Shown here piece after piece: positions 18,521 to 28,321 of a stretch of DNA of 64,000 bases (position 1 is the first letter of the stretch; each line of letters starts with the position of its first letter). The notes under the pieces were generated by a model. The model was not told where the DNA came from, made no database searches, and was given only the letters and a program-made list of their open reading frames with translations. Position numbers and translations under genes: made by a program. This stretch comes from an uncultured Roseobacter sp. (lineage in GTDB: Bacteria; Pseudomonadota; Alphaproteobacteria; Rhodobacterales; Rhodobacteraceae): positions 186,001-250,000 of the forward strand of contig NZ_CANMDB010000003.1 of NCBI RefSeq assembly GCF_947496515.1, written 5' to 3'.

Positions 18521-20863
18521 ATGACAATCGCCGAGCTGTTCGAGACGATGGAATATGGTCCCGCGCCCGAGGCGGCGGGCGAGGCAATCGCCTGGCTGGA
18601 GGCGCGGGGTCGCTGCTTTGGTCACTTCATTGACGGTGCCTTTACCGAGCCGGGCGCAGGGTTCGAGAGCCGTAACCCCGCCACTGGCGATGTTCTGGCG
18701 ACGCTGACGCAAGGGGCGCAGGCGGACGTCGATGCCGCGGTCAAAGCCGCCCGTAAGGCGCAGTCCAAGTGGGAGAGCCTGGGCGGCCCCGGCAGAGCGC
18801 GCATCCTCTACGCGCTGGCCCGGCTCCTGCAGAAACACAGTCGCCTCTTCGCCGTTCTGGAAACGCTGGACAATGGCAAGCCGATCCGGGAAAGCCGCGA
18901 CATCGACGTCCCCCTGGCGCAACGGCATTTCTACTACCACGCCGGTATGGCGCAGCTGATGCCCGAGGCGCTGCAAGACCACGAGGCTCTGGGCGTTTGT
19001 GGTCAGATCATCCCGTGGAACTTTCCGCTGCTGATGCTGGCGTGGAAGATCGCGCCCGCGCTCGCCATGGGCAACACGGTGGTGCTGAAACCAGCCGAGT
19101 ATACCTCGCTCACGGCGCTGCTTTTTGCAGAGATCTGTCGTGATGCGGGCCTGCCTGCGGGGGTGGTCAACATTGTGACGGGTCATGGCAGCACGGGCGA
19201 GATGGTCGTGGGCGCGGAGGTGGACAAGATCGCCTTTACAGGCTCCACCGCCGTGGGCCGCCGCATCCGCGAGGCCACGGCGGGCAGCGGCAAGGCGCTG
19301 ACGTTGGAGCTGGGTGGAAAATCCCCCTACATCGTGTTTGACGATGCCGATCTGGATTCGGCCGTCGAGGGGCTGGTGGATGCGATCTGGTTCAACCAGG
19401 GTCAGGTCTGCTGTGCGGGATCACGGCTGTTGGTGCAGGAACCCGTGGCGGAGCTTTTCTACACCAAGTTGCGCGCGCGGATGGACAAGCTGCGTGTCGG
19501 CGATCCTCTGGACAAGAGCATTGATGTGGGAGCAATCGTTGATCCGGTGCAGCTGCGCGCAATCGCGGAGGCGGTTGAAGCGAACACCGCCGGGCAGACC
19601 CATGTGGCGGCGACCCCGCTGCCGGGTGAGGGCTGTTTTTACCCGCCGACGCTGATCACCGGTTTGAGCCCTGCCGATCCGCTCATGCAGGAGGAGATCT
19701 TTGGCCCCGTCCTCGTCGCCACCACCTTCCGAACGCCGGAGGAGGCGGTCAGCCTGGCCAACAATACCCGCTACGGTCTGGCCGCCACCGTGTGGAGCGA
19801 GAACATCAACCTTGCGCTTGATATCGCCCCGAAGCTTGCCTGCGGCATTGTCTGGGTGAACGGGACAAACATGATGGACGCCGCCGCGGGCTTCGGCGGG
19901 GTCAAGGACAGCGGCTTTGGCAGGGAAGGCGGGTGGGAAGGGCTCAGTGCCTATACCCGTCCGAAGCGCCGGCGCATGGTGCTCAAGACATCTCCACCGA
20001 TGCAGGGCGATGGTGCCCCGGCGGATGTGATCGACCGGACGGCCAAGCTCTATATCGGGGGCAAACAGGCCCGGCCCGACGGCGGATATTCCGCGCCGGT
20101 CTGGGGCAAGTCGGGCGTGCGTCTGGGCGAGGCCTCTCTGGCCAACCGCAAGGATCTGCGCAATGCGGTGGAGGCGGCGCAGGCTGCCCGTGGCTGGTCC
20201 GGAACAACGGGGCATTTGCGCGCGCAGATCCTCTATTATCTGGCCGAGAACTTGGCAGCGCGTGCCGACGGTTTTGCAGGGCGCATCGACCAGATGGTGG
20301 GCGGCAAACGCGGTGCGCGCGAGGTGGAAACCGCAATAGACCGGCTCTTTACCTATGCTGCCTGGGCGGACAAATACGATGGGCAGGTGCACGGTGTGCC
20401 GATCCGCGGCGTGGCGCTGGCGATGAAGGAGCCCGTGGGCGTGATCGCCGCCATCTGCCCCGACGATGCACCGCTGTTGGGTCTCATCTCTTGCATGGCA
20501 CCCGCTATCGCCATGGGCAACCGCGTGATCGTCAGCGCGTCTGAGCCTTTCCCGCTGGCGGCCACGGATTTCATCCAGGTGCTGGAGACGTCGGACATTC
20601 CAGCGGGGGTGGTCAACATCCTTACTGGACCGCACGCCGATGTGGCACCGCATATGGCGGGCCATATGGACATCGATGCGGTGTGGTGCTTTGGCACAGA
20701 AGCTCTGAGCGCCCAGATCGAACGCGCCAGTGCGGCCAACCTGAAACGCACGTGGGTCAACAACGGCATGGCCCGCGACTGGATGGGACCTGCCGGACAG
20801 GGTCAGGAGTTTCTGCAGGCCGCAACCGAGGTCAAGAACATCTGGGTGCCCTACGGCGAATGA
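18521..20863 (+). CDS. ALDH16-type two-domain aldehyde dehydrogenase
   Basis: A 780-residue protein with two aldehyde dehydrogenase units in tandem. The first (about 30-490) has IIPWNFPLLMLAWKIAPALAMGN, TLELGGKSPYIVFDDADLDS and NQGQVCCAGSRL with C297/C298, so a catalytic cysteine is present. The second (about 515-780) repeats the fold (PVGVIAAICPDDAPLLG) but shows no cysteine loop and is shorter. This is the ALDH16 layout, in which the second unit is a non-catalytic dimerisation domain. The substrate is undefined for the family. Adjacency to deoC suggests acetaldehyde or a deoxyribose-derived aldehyde. AAAGGGTG precedes the ATG. Confidence 0.88.
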   Translation: MTIAELFETMEYGPAPEAAGEAIAWLEARGRCFGHFIDGAFTEPGAGFESRNPATGDVLATLTQGAQADVDAAVKAARKAQSKWESLGGPGRARILYALARLLQKHSRLFAVLETLDNGKPIRESRDIDVPLAQRHFYYHAGMAQLMPEALQDHEALGVCGQIIPWNFPLLMLAWKIAPALAMGNTVVLKPAEYTSLTALLFAEICRDAGLPAGVVNIVTGHGSTGEMVVGAEVDKIAFTGSTAVGRRIREATAGSGKALTLELGGKSPYIVFDDADLDSAVEGLVDAIWFNQGQVCCAGSRLLVQEPVAELFYTKLRARMDKLRVGDPLDKSIDVGAIVDPVQLRAIAEAVEANTAGQTHVAATPLPGEGCFYPPTLITGLSPADPLMQEEIFGPVLVATTFRTPEEAVSLANNTRYGLAATVWSENINLALDIAPKLACGIVWVNGTNMMDAAAGFGGVKDSGFGREGGWEGLSAYTRPKRRRMVLKTSPPMQGDGAPADVIDRTAKLYIGGKQARPDGGYSAPVWGKSGVRLGEASLANRKDLRNAVEAAQAARGWSGTTGHLRAQILYYLAENLAARADGFAGRIDQMVGGKRGAREVETAIDRLFTYAAWADKYDGQVHGVPIRGVALAMKEPVGVIAAICPDDAPLLGLISCMAPAIAMGNRVIVSASEPFPLAATDFIQVLETSDIPAGVVNILTGPHADVAPHMAGHMDIDAVWCFGTEALSAQIERASAANLKRTWVNNGMARDWMGPAGQGQEFLQAATEVKNIWVPYGE

Positions 20864-20948
20864 CCTGAAGGGTTCAGGCAACCGCCGCCTGACCTTGTTT
20901 CGGCGGCGATGCCCGGGCCGCAGTGCCTGCAGTTTCAATTGGCGGTGG

Positions 20949-20970
20949 CAAGCGTTTTCGAAAACGCTTG
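20949..20970. repeat. Perfect 22-bp palindrome between convergent genes
   Basis: Arms CAAGCGTTTTC and GAAAACGCTTG with no spacer, followed by GGGCGCCCGG. It lies in the 203-bp gap between the ALDH16 stop and the convergent protease gene; nothing else is seen in that gap. It is a member of the covariant hairpin family described in the findings, and a bidirectional terminator is the simplest role. Confidence 0.65.
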
Positions 20971-21066
20971 GGCGCCCGGCCACAGAGGGAGTGCGTTGGA
21001 GTGGGGGCTGTTCCCCGCGATGCGGTAAGTACTTAAGCGCTAGATCTGACGTGTCCCGACGGCCGG

Positions 21067-22386
21067 CTAGTTTCCTGGGCTGGTCTCCAGACCTTCGGGC
21101 TGGCCCACCACAACGAAATGCAACCCGTCCGGGTCCAGCAACTCATCCGCGACCCGGGTCACGTCTTCCAGCGTGACCGCCTCGACCCGGTCGTTCCGGG
21201 TCGCGATGTAGTCGATGGGTAGGCCCAGCATCTGCATGCCCACCATGATCCGCGCAATGGGGCCATTGCCGTCGAACCGCAGTGGATACGCGCCGGTGAT
21301 GTAGGTCTTGGCGTCCTGCAATTCGGCTTCGGACACACCCTCTGCCGCTGCCTTTTCCCATTCGTCCCGAATGACCGTGATGGCTTCCGCGATGCGGTCA
21401 TTGGCGGAGCTGATAGAGCCTAGGTAAACCTCCGCCAGATCCTTGGCCGCCAGATAGGAATAGACGCCGTAGGTCAGGCCGCGCTTGGCGCGCACCTCGT
21501 CCATCAGACGGCTCTCGAACGATCCGCCGCCCAGCACGTGGTTCAGGACCAGCGCGGTGAAGTAATCGGGATCGTCCTGCGCGATGCCGCCGTGACCAAA
21601 GATCGCCACCGATTGCGGCGTTTCGAAAGGCACCACGGTGGTGCCGGGTGGGATGTCGACCTCGATGCGGGGCGGCATCGGTGCACCTTCCGCGGGCAGA
21701 CCGGCCAGCAGCTCGTCCATCAACGCGGCCAGCTGCTCGGGTGTGATATCCCCCACGGCACCGATATAGATCCGGTCCCGGGCCAGAACCGCCCGGTGGG
21801 CGTCCAGCAGATCCGCGCGGGTCAGTGCTGTCACGCTGTCTTCGGTTCCGTTCAGCGAGGTGGCATAGGGGTGGTCGCCAAAGGCGATCTGATCGAAGGC
21901 GCGGGAGGCGAGCTCATTGGGATCCTTTGCGTCAGACCGGATCCCTGACAGCACCTGTTCACGTACCCGGTCGATGGCCTCCGCGTCGAACCGCGGTTCC
22001 TTCAAGGCCGCGCGCAGCAGATCCACCGACGCTTCCTTGTTTTCGGTGAGAAACCGGGCGGAGACAGAGAGCGCATCATCGCCGACGTCAAAGCTGAAGG
22101 ACGAGGCCAGCGCCTCGGTCGCCCGGGCAAATCCGCGGGCATCCATATCGGCGGCCCCTTCCTCCAGCAAAGCCGTCATCAGGTTGATGGCCCCGCGTTT
22201 GCCGGGTGCATCGAGCGAGGCACCGCCGCGAAAGCGGATCTCAAGGGCTACGAAAGGGATCGAATGATCCTCCACCAGCCAGGCGGTCAACCCGCTGTCA
22301 GAGGTGACTTCCTGGATGTCTACCTCGGCCCGAGCGGGCAGGCTGACCAGTAAAACGGCGCAGATCGTGCTCAGAAAACGGATCAT
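21067..22386 (-). CDS. M16 peptidase-like protein lacking the zinc motif
   Basis: A 439-residue secreted protein (signal peptide ending near ARA, residue 20) with two M16 domains. The HxxEH zinc motif expected near residue 70 is replaced by NLMTALLEEG, so it should be inactive. The C-terminal substrate-binding segment RAKRGLTYGVYSYL is kept. Inactive M16 proteins pair with active ones, and its start overlaps the stop of the active partner by ATGA, supporting a periplasmic heteromeric protease or chaperone. Confidence 0.87.
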   Translation of the reverse strand: MIRFLSTICAVLLVSLPARAEVDIQEVTSDSGLTAWLVEDHSIPFVALEIRFRGGASLDAPGKRGAINLMTALLEEGAADMDARGFARATEALASSFSFDVGDDALSVSARFLTENKEASVDLLRAALKEPRFDAEAIDRVREQVLSGIRSDAKDPNELASRAFDQIAFGDHPYATSLNGTEDSVTALTRADLLDAHRAVLARDRIYIGAVGDITPEQLAALMDELLAGLPAEGAPMPPRIEVDIPPGTTVVPFETPQSVAIFGHGGIAQDDPDYFTALVLNHVLGGGSFESRLMDEVRAKRGLTYGVYSYLAAKDLAEVYLGSISSANDRIAEAITVIRDEWEKAAAEGVSEAELQDAKTYITGAYPLRFDGNGPIARIMVGMQMLGLPIDYIATRNDRVEAVTLEDVTRVADELLDPDGLHFVVVGQPEGLETSPGN

Positions 22387-23717
22387 TGGGTCACCTCCTC
22401 CCGCATCAGCCAGCCGGTGACAGAGGCGCGCCTGTCCAGCACATCCCGCGCGGCGGCGACAATATCTTCCTCGGTCACGGCCGCCAGAATATCGGGCCAG
22501 GCCTGCACGTCCTCTACCGTCAGCCCGGAGGCGAGCGCCGCCCCATAGCGATTGGCAATCCGGTCCACGTCATCGCGGGCGTAGATCTGATCGGCGCGGA
22601 TCTGCATCTTGATCCGGTCCAGTTGCTCCGCATCCACACCGTCAGTCAGGAACTGCGCGACGGCCGCATCCATGGCGTCCTCGGCTTCCTGCAGGCTGAC
22701 GCCCGGGCGTGGCACGACGATCAGGTTGAACGTCGTATCATCCAGCGACATGCCCCGGTAGAACGCCGCAGTATAGGTGGCAATCTGAGTGTCGAACTGC
22801 AGGGCATCCGCCAGATAGGACGTCGTCCCGCCGCCCAGCACCTCCGCCAGAATGGTCAGGGCAGCGGCGGCCTCCTGATCGCCCGCGTCCCGCTCTGGCG
22901 CGAGATACGACCGGCGCACGTAGGGCTGTGCCACCCGCGCATCGCGAAAGATCAACCGGCGCTCCGCCGTTTGCGGTGGCTCTTCGGTGCGCAGGCGCTC
23001 CGGCAGGTCTGGATTGGCCGGGATGACACCGTAGTATGTCTCCGCCAGGGCGCGCACCGCGTCAGGTTCCACATCGCCGGAGACGACGAGGATCGCGTTG
23101 TTGGGCGAATAGTATGTCTCGTAAAAGCCCATCACGTCGTCCATGTCCAGCGTCTCCATTTCGTGCATCCAGCCGATGATGGGGACCGCGTAACGATGGT
23201 TGAGATATTGTGCGGCGGAGACCTGCTCGCCAAAGAGCGCGTTGGGGTTGTTCTCCGTGCGCTGGTTGCGTTCCTCGATGATCACGCCGCGTTCGGTGCG
23301 GATGTTCTCGTCGGTCAGGCGGATGTTGCGCATCCGGTCCGATTCCATGGACATCATCAGTTCCAGACGGTCGGCGGCCACGCGCTGGAAATAGGCGGTG
23401 TAATCGTAAGATGTGAACGCATTGTCCTGCCCGCCGTTGCGCGCCACCGTGGCCGATAGCTCTCCCTCTTCGAGCGTTTCGGTCGCCTTGAACAGCAGAT
23501 GCTCAAGAAAATGCGCCACACCGGAGGATCCCTTGGGCTCATCGGCGGAGCCTGCACGGTACCAGACCATATGCTGCACGACAGGCGCGCGGTGATCCTC
23601 GACCACCACGACCTGCATGCCATTGTCGAGGGTGAAGCTGGTCACGGCTTCCTCCTCCGCGGCCAGTGTGAGCGGCAGCAGCAGAAGCGAGGCGACAAGC
23701 GCGAAAGATCGGATCAT
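22383..23717 (-). CDS. M16 family zinc metallopeptidase, active subunit
   Basis: A 444-residue pitrilysin-family protease with signal peptide (MIRSFALVASLLLLPLTLAAE) and the inverted zinc motif HFLEH in GVAHFLEHLLFKAT. The downstream glutamate lies in TERGVIIEERNQRTENNP. It probably degrades peptides in the periplasm together with the inactive homologue encoded next to it (4-bp overlap). Natural substrate unknown. The cluster with DUF3035 lipoprotein, lspA and purH reads in one direction, separated from the lipoprotein gene by 115 bp without a recognisable gene. Confidence 0.9.
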   Translation of the reverse strand: MIRSFALVASLLLLPLTLAAEEEAVTSFTLDNGMQVVVVEDHRAPVVQHMVWYRAGSADEPKGSSGVAHFLEHLLFKATETLEEGELSATVARNGGQDNAFTSYDYTAYFQRVAADRLELMMSMESDRMRNIRLTDENIRTERGVIIEERNQRTENNPNALFGEQVSAAQYLNHRYAVPIIGWMHEMETLDMDDVMGFYETYYSPNNAILVVSGDVEPDAVRALAETYYGVIPANPDLPERLRTEEPPQTAERRLIFRDARVAQPYVRRSYLAPERDAGDQEAAAALTILAEVLGGGTTSYLADALQFDTQIATYTAAFYRGMSLDDTTFNLIVVPRPGVSLQEAEDAMDAAVAQFLTDGVDAEQLDRIKMQIRADQIYARDDVDRIANRYGAALASGLTVEDVQAWPDILAAVTEEDIVAAARDVLDRRASVTGWLMREEVTQ

Positions 23718-23832
23718 GACAGGTCCTTTGTTGACGGGCGGTTCAACACCTTAGGCGAGGAGATACGTCCCCGCGGCCCGCGTTCAAGGCGCGCTGTCAC
23801 GAATGTGAGGGACATGGCCCCCGCCGCCAGGT

Positions 23833-24330
23833 TCAGCCGGGCGGGAAACTTGGGGTCCGCGCGCCCGCCCTGCGCCAGCGCGCGGCCTCTGCCCGCGCGT
23901 CCAGAGCCTGACGCCGGTAGGCCCGCAGATAGAGATCTTCGGGGAAGAGCCGGAACTGAGTCAGTCGTGACTGACGGCGGCGGAACTCCGCATCCGACTC
24001 GGCCAGCGTCTGGCGGATGTTGGGGGTAATGCCAAAGCGGTTGGCGGCATTGACCAGCGCGCCATCGGTCGCCGGGACCGCCGTGCCCGTGGAGGGGCGT
24101 CCGCCCAAGGCAATCACCGCATCATCCAGCGGATTGTTATCCGTCAGATTGGCCTGCCCGGGCGTGGGCGAGGGCAGCGTGCGCAGGTCATCGGGCGTTT
24201 GCAGCGGCGCTTTGGGTTCGATTGCGAACTCATCCGGCCCGCGCGTGTTGGAGCGCAAGTCCCGCAGGCCCTGGTTCGCACAGGCGGACAGGCAGGCGGT
24301 GATCAGGATGAGGGCCAGTATCCGGCGCAT
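23833..24330 (-). CDS. DUF3035 outer-membrane lipoprotein (BamF-like)
   Basis: A 165-residue lipoprotein: the signal peptide [17 protein letters not shown] has a lipobox LSAC with the lipidated cysteine at C17. The mature start contains [17 protein letters not shown], the conserved motif of DUF3035, a family described in alphaproteobacteria as an accessory (BamF) of the beta-barrel assembly machine. The rest is charged and poorly conserved. It lies 51 bp after lspA, whose enzyme would process its signal peptide, in the same direction. BamF membership is by recognition, not proof of function. Confidence 0.75.
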   Translation of the reverse strand: MRRILALILITACLSACANQGLRDLRSNTRGPDEFAIEPKAPLQTPDDLRTLPSPTPGQANLTDNNPLDDAVIALGGRPSTGTAVPATDGALVNAANRFGITPNIRQTLAESDAEFRRRQSRLTQFRLFPEDLYLRAYRRQALDARAEAARWRRAGARTPSFPPG

Positions 24331-24381
24331 GTCAGGTCTCCTCGCGATTGTTGCGTTGATAGCGCGAGCCGCCGGGCAATG

Positions 24382-24867
24382 TCACTGGCCTTTTTTGCGG
24401 GTGCTGCCGGGGTCCGGCGCGAGAAACACCAGCCCGATGGCGCCCGCAAAGATGAACACATCCGCCAGGTTGAACACAAAGGGGTTGTCGATCCCGCAGC
24501 AGGACATGTTGAGGAAATCGAGCACATAGCCGTAGAGCACCCGATCGAGCACATTGGCCAGCGCGCCGCCGATGAGCAGCCCCGCACCCGCCAGCGCCCA
24601 AGGTCCGGGCTGCTGTCGCCGCACCCAGATCAGCACGCCGGTGCAGATCGCCAGTGCCAGCAGGATGAGGATCCAGCGGCTGGCTTCCGATCCGTCCGAG
24701 AAGAGACCAAAGTTGATGCCCCGGTTCTCGCCGTAGCGAAAGTTCAGCACCGGTGGCAGCACGTCGATGGCGCGGATCCGGGCCAGCTCCATCGTGTGGA
24801 TCACCAGATACTTGCTCAGCTGGTCAAGCACAAAGGCCGCGAGGGCCGTCAGGGCGAGGATGCGCAT
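24382..24867 (-). CDS. lspA: Lipoprotein signal peptidase (signal peptidase II)
   Basis: A 161-residue inner-membrane aspartyl protease with four hydrophobic segments that removes signal peptides from diacylglyceryl-modified prolipoproteins. The catalytic aspartates are D108 in GALANVLDR and D136 in [11 protein letters not shown]. An N-terminal LDQLSKYLV is typical. It follows purH by 17 bp and precedes a lipoprotein gene. Length is normal for the family. Confidence 0.94.
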   Translation of the reverse strand: MRILALTALAAFVLDQLSKYLVIHTMELARIRAIDVLPPVLNFRYGENRGINFGLFSDGSEASRWILILLALAICTGVLIWVRRQQPGPWALAGAGLLIGGALANVLDRVLYGYVLDFLNMSCCGIDNPFVFNLADVFIFAGAIGLVFLAPDPGSTRKKGQ

Positions 24868-24884
24868 GGTCTCGGTCCCTCGCG

Positions 24885-26471
24885 TCAGTGGCGGAAATGC
24901 CGCATGCCGGTCAACACCATGGCAAGCCCCAGGTCATCTGCCGCGGCGATGACGTCATCGTCCCGCATTGAGCCACCCGGCTGGATGAGCGCCGTCGCCC
25001 CTGCCTCGGCGGCGGTGATCAGCCCGTCCGCGAAGGGAAAGAAGGCATCGGACGCCACGACAGATCCTTGGGTCAGGGGGCTGGGCAGTCCCATGGCCTC
25101 GGCCATGTCCTGCGCCTTGCGCGCGGCGATCCGGGTGCTGTCCACCCGGCTCATCTGTCCGGCACCCACGCCCACGGTAGCACCGTCCTTGACGTAGATG
25201 ATGGCGTTGGACTTGACGTGTTTCGCAACCGTCCAGGCGAACAGCAGATCGGCCATTTCCTGCTCGGAGGGCGCGCGTTTCGTGACGATCTTCAGATCAT
25301 CGGGCGACAGGGCGCCCACGTCCTTGTCCTGCACGAGATACCCCCCCGACACCTGCCGGACGGCAAGACCGGGAGCTGTGGGATCAGCGAGACCGTCCGT
25401 GGTCAGGAGCCGCAGGTTCTTCTTCGCGGCGAAGACCGCGCGCGCGGTCTTGTCGGCGCCCGGGGCCACCACCACCTCGGTAAAGATCTGCGTGATCGCC
25501 TCTGCGGTCGGGCCATCGAGCGGTTGGTTCAGCGCAATGATCCCCCCGAAGGCGGAGGTGCGGTCGCAGTCGAAGGCGCGGGTGTAGGCCTCCTGCAGGG
25601 TCGCACCGCGCGCCACGCCGCAGGGGTTGGCGTGTTTTATGATGGCGCAAGCCGGCCCGTCCGCGGGATCGAATGCACTCACCAGCTCAAAGGCCGCATC
25701 GGTGTCGTTGATGTTGTTATAGCTCAGATCCTTGCCCTGATGCTGCTGTGCCGTGGCCACGCCCGCGCCTTGCGTGCCATCCCTGTAAAAGGCCGCGGCC
25801 TGGTGGGGGTTTTCGCCGTAGCGCAGTTTTTGCACGAGCGCGCCGCTGAAACTGCGCCGCCGGGGGGTGCCGCCTGCTTTACCGGCCATCCAGGTGCTGA
25901 CAGCGCTGTCGTAGGCTGCCGTGCGGGCGTAGGCCGTCTGGGCCAGCCGCTGCCGCAGCGCATAGGTCGTCTGACCGTCCTGCGCGTCGAGCTCCGTTAG
26001 CACGGTGTCGTAGTCCTCCACATCCACCACCACCGTGACAAAGCCGTGGTTCTTGGCCGCCGAACGGATCATCGCCGGCCCGCCGATGTCGATGTTCTCG
26101 ATCACCTCGTCGTAGGCGGCCCCCTGGGCCACCGTCTGCTCGAACGGGTAGAGGTTCACCACAACCAGGTCGATGGCGCCGATGCCGTGGGCCTCCATGG
26201 CGGCTACATGGGCGTCATTGTCCCGCAGCGCGAGCAGCCCGCCGTGCACCACCGGATGCAGCGTCTTGACGCGCCCGTCCATCATCTCGGGAAAGCCCGT
26301 CACCTCCGAGACATCGCACACCTCAAGCCCCGCCTCGCGCAGCGTCGTTGCCGTCCCCCCGGTCGAGAGAAGCTCGACCCCCCGCGCGGCCAGGGCGGTG
26401 GCGAAATCCACCAGTCCGGTTTTGTCGGATACGGAAAGCAGCGCACGGCGCAACGGGGCAAGGTCGGTCAT
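24885..26471 (-). CDS. purH: Bifunctional AICAR transformylase/IMP cyclohydrolase
   Basis: A 528-residue enzyme for the last two steps of IMP synthesis. Residues 1-200 form the MGS-like IMP cyclohydrolase domain ([48 protein letters not shown]). The rest is the formyltransferase with the catalytic [11 protein letters not shown]. The ATG at 26471 gives the standard N-terminus [19 protein letters not shown]; the frame extends upstream into the heparinase-like gene, so the longer start is rejected. It follows that gene by 13 bp and is followed by lspA. Confidence 0.95.
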   Translation of the reverse strand: MTDLAPLRRALLSVSDKTGLVDFATALAARGVELLSTGGTATTLREAGLEVCDVSEVTGFPEMMDGRVKTLHPVVHGGLLALRDNDAHVAAMEAHGIGAIDLVVVNLYPFEQTVAQGAAYDEVIENIDIGGPAMIRSAAKNHGFVTVVVDVEDYDTVLTELDAQDGQTTYALRQRLAQTAYARTAAYDSAVSTWMAGKAGGTPRRRSFSGALVQKLRYGENPHQAAAFYRDGTQGAGVATAQQHQGKDLSYNNINDTDAAFELVSAFDPADGPACAIIKHANPCGVARGATLQEAYTRAFDCDRTSAFGGIIALNQPLDGPTAEAITQIFTEVVVAPGADKTARAVFAAKKNLRLLTTDGLADPTAPGLAVRQVSGGYLVQDKDVGALSPDDLKIVTKRAPSEQEMADLLFAWTVAKHVKSNAIIYVKDGATVGVGAGQMSRVDSTRIAARKAQDMAEAMGLPSPLTQGSVVASDAFFPFADGLITAAEAGATALIQPGGSMRDDDVIAAADDLGLAMVLTGMRHFRH

Positions 26472-26484
26472 AATGCGGGGTCCC

Positions 26485-28236
26485 TCAGGGTTCGTCGATA
26501 GGCTCGGATGCGCCGGGGCCCAGATCACGCAGGCCGCTTGCGGTTTCCTGCGCCTTGGACAGCGACCAGCGGACACGCGTGGCGTATGACATAGCCTTGC
26601 CGGAAAGGACAATCTGATTTGTGGCCCGCGGTTTCAGCCGCCCGGTCTCCAGATAGACCGACGCCTGCAGGCTCAGCGTTTGGGCACCGTCGTGGCGAAA
26701 CACCCAGACCTCACCGCTCTTGAGCGCCAGCGAGACCGCCGCACCGCCCAGATCGAGCGTCGCGTCCACCTCCGGATGGAGATGAAAGCGCACATCGAAC
26801 GCCAGCCCCTGCAGCTTGGCCGCATCAAGGGCGAGATCAAAGCGGTTCTGCTCCCGTTCGCTCAGCGCCAGCAGCATGTCCTCGCCCGCGATGGCGCGCC
26901 CGTCAAAGGTCATCTCCAGCGTGCGCGCATGGGTCAGACCGTGGGTCGCGGCAAAGCCGTCGTGCCCGCCCTGAAACCGCAGACCGTCGCTCACATGGCC
27001 GATCTCCAGCGGGACCTTTGCGGGCCCTTCGATCAGCCGCTCCGTCCCCGTCGCCGGATCCGCATCGCCCAGCCGGGCGCTGGAGTAGCCCTGCAGCGAC
27101 AGGGTGGAATGGGAGGGGGTGGCACGTCCGGCACGCCGCCATTCCGGCCCAAACGCCCGGCCCGAGCCGCAGTTGACCAGCACGGGCCGCCTGCCGGAGG
27201 TCAGCTCCAGCGCGAGGGTTGAGGCATGGGCGTTGTGGGACGCGGCCCCCTGCGGTGGCGGGCTTGCGTCGACAATCACGCTTGTGCGTCCTGCAGACAG
27301 CCGCGCAAAGCCCATCGACAGCCCTTCGGACGCGCGCGGTCGGATCCTGGCCTGCGCCAGCGCCTGATCGAGCCAGCCGTCCCGGCCGCGCCCGCCCCCG
27401 TGAAATCGCGCCAGACCACCATCGGCGTGCCGCAGGCTGCGCAGGGTAGGCGCGATCCGCGCGATGGCCTGCAGATGGGCCGGGGGGGTCGAGCGGCCCG
27501 CATCTGACAGCGCCGCCGCCGCCCATGTCAGCAGGATGAAAACGTCCAGAAGCTCCTCTGGATTGCGGGTGGGCAGACCACCCTGAGCGTCGATCTGGCT
27601 CTGACATTCCTGCGCCAGCGCGCGCACCGCCGGGTCTGCCATGGCCTCCATCCCCTCCAGCGAGAGGCTCGCGTGGATCAACCCGGTGAGCGCTTCGAAC
27701 CGCGGCAGGCCGCTCGCCGCACCGTGCCAGCGCCGGGCGAGGAAATGGGTCTGCCGGTGCAGGCTGCCGTAGAAGAGATCACTGTCCGGTGCATCATGCC
27801 CGCGCAGCAGAAAGAGCGCGTGATTGATCCAGCGGATAAGCCGCCGACCGGTCAGATCCGGGGTCCAGCCCGGCCCCCGGCCGCGGCCATAGCGGTCGAT
27901 CCAGCTCCAGAGCCAGCGTTGTGCCGTGGCCCGCGCAGGCCCGTCGCCCACCGCGGCCAGATCGTCTAGCCAGGCAAACCCCTGCATCTCCCGTGCGTAG
28001 GCTTCGGTCGGCGCGGGCAGATCCCAGATGTCGGTGTCCGCGTGCTCCAGCAGGTGGCCCGCAAAGAGAAAGTTGCCCGCCAGCAACTGCCGCCCCCGCG
28101 CGAAACTGCCGATGGTGCGCGGCTCGGGCGAGGAGACGAACCCAACCGGTCGCGCCCGCATCCTGCCCGCCCGCGCGGCGTGCCAGCGGTTCAGGAACTG
28201 CACCTTGCGTTCGGAAAAACGACGGGTTGCGGACAT
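26485..28236 (-). CDS. Heparinase II/III-family protein
   Basis: A 583-residue protein with the alpha/alpha-toroid N-terminal part (about 80-320, for example [20 protein letters not shown] and [10 protein letters not shown]) and a C-terminal beta-sandwich with [26 protein letters not shown]. The family includes polysaccharide lyases, but members in this position, between rsmB and purH, are encoded in the cytoplasmic housekeeping run and show no obvious signal peptide. Substrate unknown; an exopolysaccharide or envelope role is only a guess. It lies 85 bp after rsmB. Confidence 0.82.
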   Translation of the reverse strand: MSATRRFSERKVQFLNRWHAARAGRMRARPVGFVSSPEPRTIGSFARGRQLLAGNFLFAGHLLEHADTDIWDLPAPTEAYAREMQGFAWLDDLAAVGDGPARATAQRWLWSWIDRYGRGRGPGWTPDLTGRRLIRWINHALFLLRGHDAPDSDLFYGSLHRQTHFLARRWHGAASGLPRFEALTGLIHASLSLEGMEAMADPAVRALAQECQSQIDAQGGLPTRNPEELLDVFILLTWAAAALSDAGRSTPPAHLQAIARIAPTLRSLRHADGGLARFHGGGRGRDGWLDQALAQARIRPRASEGLSMGFARLSAGRTSVIVDASPPPQGAASHNAHASTLALELTSGRRPVLVNCGSGRAFGPEWRRAGRATPSHSTLSLQGYSSARLGDADPATGTERLIEGPAKVPLEIGHVSDGLRFQGGHDGFAATHGLTHARTLEMTFDGRAIAGEDMLLALSEREQNRFDLALDAAKLQGLAFDVRFHLHPEVDATLDLGGAAVSLALKSGEVWVFRHDGAQTLSLQASVYLETGRLKPRATNQIVLSGKAMSYATRVRWSLSKAQETASGLRDLGPGASEPIDEP

Positions 28237-28321
28237 CTCGGGCTACTCTGCCAGGGCACGCTCTGACGGCGCGTGCGCGCATGTTAGCCCGTGTCCGGGC
28301 CCAAGTCACCGGCTATGTGGC

